This document shows positions 20,594-25,959 of a stretch of DNA of 25,959 nucleotides, piece after piece. The translations under genes and the position numbers were made by a program. The stretch's first letter is position 1, and every line of letters begins with the position of its first letter. The stretch is from a virus. Location of the stretch: positions 1 to 25,959 of the IMG/VR virus record IMGVR_UViG_3300035698_006639; one strand, written 5' to 3'. A model generated the notes under the pieces. The model saw nothing but the letters and a program-made list of their open reading frames with translations, searched no databases and had not been told where the DNA came from.

Positions 20594-23314
20594 ATGGCAA
20601 CAATAGGTGAATTAATAGCAACATTGGGAATTGATACTTCAGGGCTTGCTTTGGCTTCTAAAAACATGAAGAACTTTGAGAGAAAAACTCAAGATTCCAT
20701 AAATAGGGTTAATGCTAAATTAAGGACAACGGGTGACTCCATGAAAAAGTTTGGTAGATCAGCTACCATGAGTATGACGTTACCCCTTGCGTTAGTAGCA
20801 GGAGCTGCTTTTAATGTTTCTAAAAACTATGAAGCCAGTTTATCTAAAGTTGAAGGTTTAGTGGGTGTTGCTCGTGATCAAGTCCAAGCTTGGGGTAAAG
20901 ATATTATTGAATTAGCAACTAAATTAGGCAAAGCCCCCACTGAATTGGCTGATGCTTTATTCTTTGTAACTTCTGCAGGTATTAAAGGAGCGAATGCCAT
21001 GAAAGTGTTGGAAAGTTCTGCGAGGGCTTCTGTTGCGGGATTGGGTGAAACTAAGTTGGTGGCTGATTTAGTTACTTCAGCTATGAATGCGTATGGCCCA
21101 TCCCTTTTATCGGCTGCCAAGGCTACTGATATTTTAACGGCTGTTGTTCGTGAAGGTAAAGCTGAAGCCCCTGAATTGGCAGCTAGTTTAGGTCAAGTAC
21201 TTCCAATAGCTGCTGAAATGGAAATAAGTTTTAATCAAGTAGGTGCTGCGGTGGCTGCCATGACTAGAACAGGAACAAATGCGTCAACGGCTGCTATTCA
21301 GTTGCGGCAAATAATGGCATCTCTTTTAAAACCTACTAAAGCCGCAGAGAAAGCTTTAAATAAAATGGGCACTTCATCCGCGTTGCTTCGAAAAACTATT
21401 AAAGAAAAAGGATTGCTACAAGCTTTAATGGATATTCGAAAATTAACTACAAAATATGGTGAAGAAATAACTGCTAAAGTGTTTCCTAATATCCGGGCTT
21501 TGTCTGGAGTGTTAGACTTAATGGGTAAGAATGCAGCTGATAACATAAAGATTTTTAAATCTCTGGAGAATGTCACAGGTAGTGCAGACAGAGCATTTTT
21601 GGCAGCTTCAGAAACAATAAAATTTAAATGGGATCAATCAGTTTCAGAAGTTAAAACGTCTTTGACTTTATTAGGAACTCATATAGGGTCAACTTTATTG
21701 CCTATAATTCAAAAACTATCTAAATGGATTCTTGAAGTATCTAAATGGTTTAATGGGTTAAGTGAGACTACTAAAAAAGTGGTTGTAGTTATAGGATTTT
21801 TAGCAGCTGCTCTTGGGCCAGTTATGGTTATTTTAGGAGTATTAGTGGGGACAGTTTTGCCGGGCTTAATTATAATAGGGCATAAAGTTGCTATGATGTT
21901 TGTATTTTTAAAAGCAGCAATTATATCTAATCCAATAGGGGCTTTAATCGTAGCATTAACAACGGTAGTGTCTTTATTAATTGTATTTCGTAAAAGAACT
22001 AACAATGCTGAAAAGGCTCAAAAGGGGTTGAATGATGAAATTAAGATAACTGAGGAGTTGACCAAGAAGCCTCAAATATTAGATTTTTTGAGAAAAGTAG
22101 GATTGTTGCAAAAACAAACAATTGGCAAAGGTTTATTTTCAGTGGATGTAGAGCAATTAAACATGGCTGGTGGAGTTTTTAAAAAGTTAACTGATTCCAT
22201 TGCTCAATTGCCTTTAGGATATATTAAGGGTATTAAAAGTGTTGTTGAAAATCAAATTACTGAATTAAAACGAGGTGTTTTAAATTTTGTAATTACTGAA
22301 AATAGTGTATTAGATGAATTAACTTTAGGTGGTTTTGAAAATCAAATAAGTGCTTTGGAGGAGGCTTTAAAAGTTATTAATGTTGAATTAGAAAAATCTA
22401 AAAATTTAGGGGGTGCAGGAGTTTTTATTGACCCTAAAATTAAAGAAACTTTAACTGAATTAATTAATAGAGAAAAACAACTATTTACTTTAAATGGATT
22501 ATTGGGAAATTCTTTTGATTTAGTAAGTGGTCGAACTAATTTATACACGGAGGCTTTAGAAACTTTAATTTCGTTAGGAGTAAAACCAACAGATGAAAAT
22601 GTACAACGTCTTACGAAACGAATAAATGATTTAGATTTGAATAAATTTACTAAAGAGCTTCCTGATGGTTTAACACGAATGAAAAATTTAGTTAAACCTA
22701 CCACTGATGCTTTAAAAGATATGTCCCATATTCTTGAAGAGGGTGTTGCTGCTAAAGCAGAGTTGGCTCAAATGGCTTTGGCTAAAGTGGAAGCCACCAC
22801 AATTACTTTAGGGGGCTTTATTAGTGGGGTGTTTCAAAATATGTCTAATTCTATTTCAGACGCTTTAAATGGAACTGAGAATGTTTTACAAGCTTTTGGT
22901 AAATTCTTTTTTGATTTTATAAAAGGAATGATTATAAAATTAGTAGCGGCAGCCATAGCGGCTTTTGCTTTGGCCATAGCTTTAGAGGCTTTAGGATTGG
23001 GGGGTGGTAAAGTATTTGCGGCTTTAGGAACAGCAGCGACGTTGGGTGAAACGTTTAAAGCAGGTTTCAAAGCTTTCGGGGGTGTGGGATTAGCTCAGGG
23101 TGGTATAGTTCCAGAGGGATTTCCTAATGACTCTTTTCCAGCTCGTTTAACTTCTAAAGAAGCTGTCATCCCTTTAGATAGATTTGATAGTTTAGTAAAC
23201 ACAACACCTGTAAATAATAGTTCAATGGGAGAGGAGTTTGTTGCTGTAATCAAAGGTGATGATTTATATATTGTTAATACACGTAATGAAATAAAACGTA
23301 ATTCAATTGGATAA
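20594..23314 (+). CDS. Tail tape measure protein
   Basis: The 906-residue protein begins with coiled, helical residues, then a TP901-type tape-measure core: FNVSKNYEASLSKVEGLVG (about 75-95), ATKLGKAPTELADALFFVTS (about 112-131), and VLPIAAEMEISFNQVGAAVAAM. Hydrophobic segments lie at about 392-468 (several helices, ending before RKRTNN) and about 771-823. The C-terminus has the usual LAQGGIVPEGFPNDSFPARLT. Tape measures fix tail length. The rule of about 0.15 nm per residue would give a tail near 135 nm, a rough inference. Its stop TAA overlaps the next ATG (TAATG), implying coupling. The start ATG follows directly after the T-like chaperone. Confidence 0.9.
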   Translation: MATIGELIATLGIDTSGLALASKNMKNFERKTQDSINRVNAKLRTTGDSMKKFGRSATMSMTLPLALVAGAAFNVSKNYEASLSKVEGLVGVARDQVQAWGKDIIELATKLGKAPTELADALFFVTSAGIKGANAMKVLESSARASVAGLGETKLVADLVTSAMNAYGPSLLSAAKATDILTAVVREGKAEAPELAASLGQVLPIAAEMEISFNQVGAAVAAMTRTGTNASTAAIQLRQIMASLLKPTKAAEKALNKMGTSSALLRKTIKEKGLLQALMDIRKLTTKYGEEITAKVFPNIRALSGVLDLMGKNAADNIKIFKSLENVTGSADRAFLAASETIKFKWDQSVSEVKTSLTLLGTHIGSTLLPIIQKLSKWILEVSKWFNGLSETTKKVVVVIGFLAAALGPVMVILGVLVGTVLPGLIIIGHKVAMMFVFLKAAIISNPIGALIVALTTVVSLLIVFRKRTNNAEKAQKGLNDEIKITEELTKKPQILDFLRKVGLLQKQTIGKGLFSVDVEQLNMAGGVFKKLTDSIAQLPLGYIKGIKSVVENQITELKRGVLNFVITENSVLDELTLGGFENQISALEEALKVINVELEKSKNLGGAGVFIDPKIKETLTELINREKQLFTLNGLLGNSFDLVSGRTNLYTEALETLISLGVKPTDENVQRLTKRINDLDLNKFTKELPDGLTRMKNLVKPTTDALKDMSHILEEGVAAKAELAQMALAKVEATTITLGGFISGVFQNMSNSISDALNGTENVLQAFGKFFFDFIKGMIIKLVAAAIAAFALAIALEALGLGGGKVFAALGTAATLGETFKAGFKAFGGVGLAQGGIVPEGFPNDSFPARLTSKEAVIPLDRFDSLVNTTPVNNSSMGEEFVAVIKGDDLYIVNTRNEIKRNSIG

Positions 23315-25368
23315 TGGCTTACAATCTTAAATATTATACTGAATTTTATAATTATTATAAAGATGTTATAAGAATAGACATCAGTGGTTTAAATTTTACC
23401 GGAGTAGCTGAAAAGGTAGTGGTTGACGGGAAAGCCCCTTGTGTGTTAAGTTATCCTGGTGATGAAAATAATTTAAACCGTCCGGTGTTTGGAAGTCAAG
23501 CAACTTTAAATTTAAAGTCATTGGTAAAATTTCAATTTACCAGTTTACATAATTCAGATGCCAGAGAACATCGAATGGACGTTTATAAAGATAGTGTGTT
23601 AATTTGGACTGGATGGATTTTACCTGATTTATTTAGTGAACCGTATATTGCACCACCTTATACTGTTTCTATTACAGCACGTTGTGGTTTAGGAGAGTTA
23701 AAAGAAACGAAAATGCCAGAAACTATTTTATCTTATGTTGACGGTGCTCTTATTCCTACTGAAAAAGAAAGGGTCAATTTATATTCTATAATTGTTCAAA
23801 TGTTGAGGACGTTAGATAATGATTTGGAAGTATGGGAGTCAGTGAATGTGTATTCTAATGAAAGTACACCACTAGAATCGGACAGTCCTTTTTTCGAAAC
23901 GTATGCTAATGTCAGCATGTATAATGGGTTTACTTATTATGAAACCCTTGAAAAAATATTACAAACGTTTAATGCACGTATCTACCAACAAGATGGGAGA
24001 TGGAATATTGTTCGAATATCTGAGTACAAAGAAATTTTAATTCAAAGAAAGTGGGATTTAATTGGGGGAGGTAGTGGGGTTGGTAATACAAAGTTAACCA
24101 CTTTTAAAATAGGTTTACGAAATGGCTCACCAATAATAAATCAAAGCCCTACAAAGAAAATAAACCCAGCTTGGAAAGATTTTACTTTTATACAGAATTT
24201 AGAATTAAAAGAATCATTCATTAAGAATTTTGATTATCAAGAATGGGAAGACATATTTACAGGGACGCATTATTCACCCAGAACAGAAAAAACTTATAAT
24301 TTATATAAACAGAGAATTAAAGATTGGGTTGAATCAGAGGATGCTTTATTTAAAAGGGTATCAGGGATTGCCAGTTTGTCATTGAATCGTAGAAGCTCAT
24401 ACACAACTATACAAAAAACTATTGAAACTACAACAAGACAAGGTAGTATTGAATACTATGGAAAATTTCAAAAACAAAATACAAAAATAATAGATGATTT
24501 ATATAAAATAACACAGACCATAAATAATATTGAAATAAATGAAGATCAAAGTATTCTATTTAGACTTAGGTATGCCATGTTTTCAACAGCATCATTTAGA
24601 GTGGTAATTAAAACTAAAAACTCACCCACTACTAAATACATTGTAAAAAATGGAGATGATTATGAATGGACAAGTGTAGCTAGTGAGTTAATTTTTGAAG
24701 ATACTGAATTGAGTACCAGTGATGAATTAAACTGGGTTGATTTTTCTTTTATCATAGAAGGAATTGAATCAGAAACTCAATTTGAAATTGAAATAAGGGC
24801 AGCATTGGGAACAGCAGGAGGTGGTCCAGCTTTATCTTATTGTGGTGCTAAAATTATAGATATAAATCAAGATGAATATCCTGAAACAATAGAAACTGAA
24901 AAAACAATAAATGAAAATAATGTTTACTCACCCGGCGAAATAGAAATAACGGGAGGTGATATGCCCAAAGAACTTAATAACCGATTAATATGGAAACAAG
25001 GTTATACACGATCAGGAGGAGAGGCAACATATAGATGGTTTGCTCGTGATGAAATTCCCGGTGATTTAACGCTATTACAATTAATACAAAGAGACTATGA
25101 ACAATTTTATTTAACACCTCGATGGGTGTTAACGCTTCCAATTTTAAGTCAAGATATTAAATTTGATAGTTCCATAGTTGATTCACGAGTAATTGGTAAA
25201 AAATATATATGTAATAAATCATTTGTAAATTTAAGGACAAGTATATTTACAGGTTCATTTATTGAATTTGCTGCTGGGGAAGATTCACCGTGGATATTGA
25301 ATAGTGGTTATTGGAATGATGATAATATTTGGGATGATAGTGCCACGTGGGATGATGGGGGTTCTTAA
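23314..25368 (+). CDS. Baseplate/distal tail-like protein of Bacteroidota phages
   Basis: The product is 684 residues. The N-terminal region (about 1-140) contains YNYYKDVIRIDISG, PCVLSYPGDENN, VLIWTGWILPDLFSEPYIAP and YTVSITARCGLGELKE. I associate this arrangement with large tail proteins located after the tape measure in phages of Bacteroidota, which replace the usual Dit/Tal pair. The middle is beta-rich with YYETLEKILQTFNARIYQQDGRWNIV, a phage tail-hub-like segment. The C-terminus ends in a repeated Trp-x-Asp-Asp pattern (WNDDNIWDDSATWDDGGS). It probably forms the tail tip that links tube and fibre. No enzymatic motif was seen. It starts one base inside the tape measure stop. Confidence 0.75.
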   Translation: MAYNLKYYTEFYNYYKDVIRIDISGLNFTGVAEKVVVDGKAPCVLSYPGDENNLNRPVFGSQATLNLKSLVKFQFTSLHNSDAREHRMDVYKDSVLIWTGWILPDLFSEPYIAPPYTVSITARCGLGELKETKMPETILSYVDGALIPTEKERVNLYSIIVQMLRTLDNDLEVWESVNVYSNESTPLESDSPFFETYANVSMYNGFTYYETLEKILQTFNARIYQQDGRWNIVRISEYKEILIQRKWDLIGGGSGVGNTKLTTFKIGLRNGSPIINQSPTKKINPAWKDFTFIQNLELKESFIKNFDYQEWEDIFTGTHYSPRTEKTYNLYKQRIKDWVESEDALFKRVSGIASLSLNRRSSYTTIQKTIETTTRQGSIEYYGKFQKQNTKIIDDLYKITQTINNIEINEDQSILFRLRYAMFSTASFRVVIKTKNSPTTKYIVKNGDDYEWTSVASELIFEDTELSTSDELNWVDFSFIIEGIESETQFEIEIRAALGTAGGGPALSYCGAKIIDINQDEYPETIETEKTINENNVYSPGEIEITGGDMPKELNNRLIWKQGYTRSGGEATYRWFARDEIPGDLTLLQLIQRDYEQFYLTPRWVLTLPILSQDIKFDSSIVDSRVIGKKYICNKSFVNLRTSIFTGSFIEFAAGEDSPWILNSGYWNDDNIWDDSATWDDGGS

Positions 25369-25391
25369 AAATTAAATTTAAAAATATAAAT

Positions 25392-25959
25392 ATGAAAAAG
25401 TTATTATTATTATTCGCATTGGTGTTATGGAGTGTATTAGGTTATTCTCAAGCACAAACCATTAATAATGGTGAAAGTGGATTAGCTGTCAGAACAAAAA
25501 TAAATAATATGTTTTCACAGTTATATGGTTTGAATGTATCTGTACAATTTAGCACAGATGGTGTGACATGGATAGATGATTTTGTGTCTGGTAATATTTG
25601 GGTTCGATTTTCTACTGATTTAGAAGCAACATGGTCAGACAAAACAGCTATATTAGATTTGGAAGGGCTTACTTTAGTGGAAGGGGGAAATAGAACTATT
25701 AAAATAGAAAAGAGTACAGTTGGAGCTGGTTATCATTTGATAATTGAGGCAGGTGAATCTTTTTCAGGGGACGATGGTGGTCACTTATATTTACAAGGTG
25801 GGTTAAATAGTACAGGGGTTAAAAGGGGAACAGTTAGGATTGGTGATTTAGTAAATGATGCATCTGTTTCTATTGTAGATACTCTTTATATGTTTGATCA
25901 TAAAATAACAGGATTAGCTGACCCGGAATATGATCAGGATGCAGCAACAAAGAAATATG
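25392..25959 (+). CDS. Tail fibre protein with N-terminal signal peptide, cut by window edge
   Basis: The first 189 residues are visible. Residues 1-23 form a classical Sec signal peptide (MKKLLLLFALVLWSVLGYSQ, cleavage plausible near Ala21-Gln22). From about 24 on begins a usual phage fibre N-terminus, TINNGESGLAVRTKINNMFS, which resembles the N-x-G-E-S-G-L-x-V-R-x-K-I-N motif of tail fibres. Around 172-189 ITGLADPEYDQDAATKKY is the L-x-(D/N)-P-x-x-x-x-D-A-A-T-K-x-Y linker found before fibre shafts. The ORF starts 23 bp after the baseplate-like gene with no SD and continues past the edge. A secretion signal is unexpected on a virion protein. Confidence 0.8.
   Translation, partial: MKKLLLLFALVLWSVLGYSQAQTINNGESGLAVRTKINNMFSQLYGLNVSVQFSTDGVTWIDDFVSGNIWVRFSTDLEATWSDKTAILDLEGLTLVEGGNRTIKIEKSTVGAGYHLIIEAGESFSGDDGGHLYLQGGLNSTGVKRGTVRIGDLVNDASVSIVDTLYMFDHKITGLADPEYDQDAATKKY

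Overview
The window is about 26 kb of a tailed double-stranded DNA phage or prophage, most likely a siphovirus-like phage of a Bacteroidota (Flavobacteriia/Bacteroidia-type) host. The host call is inference. It rests on the low GC content, the many genes without a Shine-Dalgarno (SD) sequence, the encapsulin-like (HK97-fold) major capsid protein next to a DUF2213-type protease/scaffold, a large tail protein of a kind I associate with Bacteroidota phages, and a Bacteroidota-style signal peptide on the last gene. I see no integrase, repressor, lysis, replication or tRNA gene, so lifestyle cannot be judged.

Layout. Positions 1-1562 hold a leftward block of small accessory genes, including an alanine-rich phage protein cut by the left edge. 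A structured stretch around 1143-1327 carries a strong SD, a 33-codon leader-like ORF, two hairpins and a good intrinsic terminator. An AT-rich divergent region (1563-1821) follows. From 1822 to the right edge everything reads rightward in virion-assembly order: small and large terminase, portal, two unknown small proteins, a PD-(D/E)XK-type nuclease, a Mu gpF-like minor head protein, protease/scaffold, probable decoration protein, major capsid protein and a small unknown protein. Then comes a 6.4-kb glycan cassette, followed by connector, head closure, gp10-like tail completion, tail terminator, tail tube, the two tail chaperones, tape measure, a baseplate-like protein and a tail fibre that runs off the right edge.

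The most unusual part is the cassette at 11137-17505, inserted between head and connector genes. It encodes a 1020-residue polypeptide with four apparent glycosyltransferase-like modules, a SAM-dependent methyltransferase, two GT2-like transferases, a GT8-like transferase and a PAPS-type sulfotransferase. Several neighbours are coupled by ATGA overlaps. The set could build a methylated, sulfated oligosaccharide on the virion or on the host surface.

Other readable features are an A AAA AAC slippery heptamer in the correct register for a -1 frameshift joining the two tail chaperones; strong GGAGG ribosome sites restricted to decoration, capsid, connector and tail-tube genes among the rightward genes; two hairpins with a common CTAATCAAG core just after the major capsid and tail-tube genes; and a secretion signal fused to the tail-fibre N-terminus.
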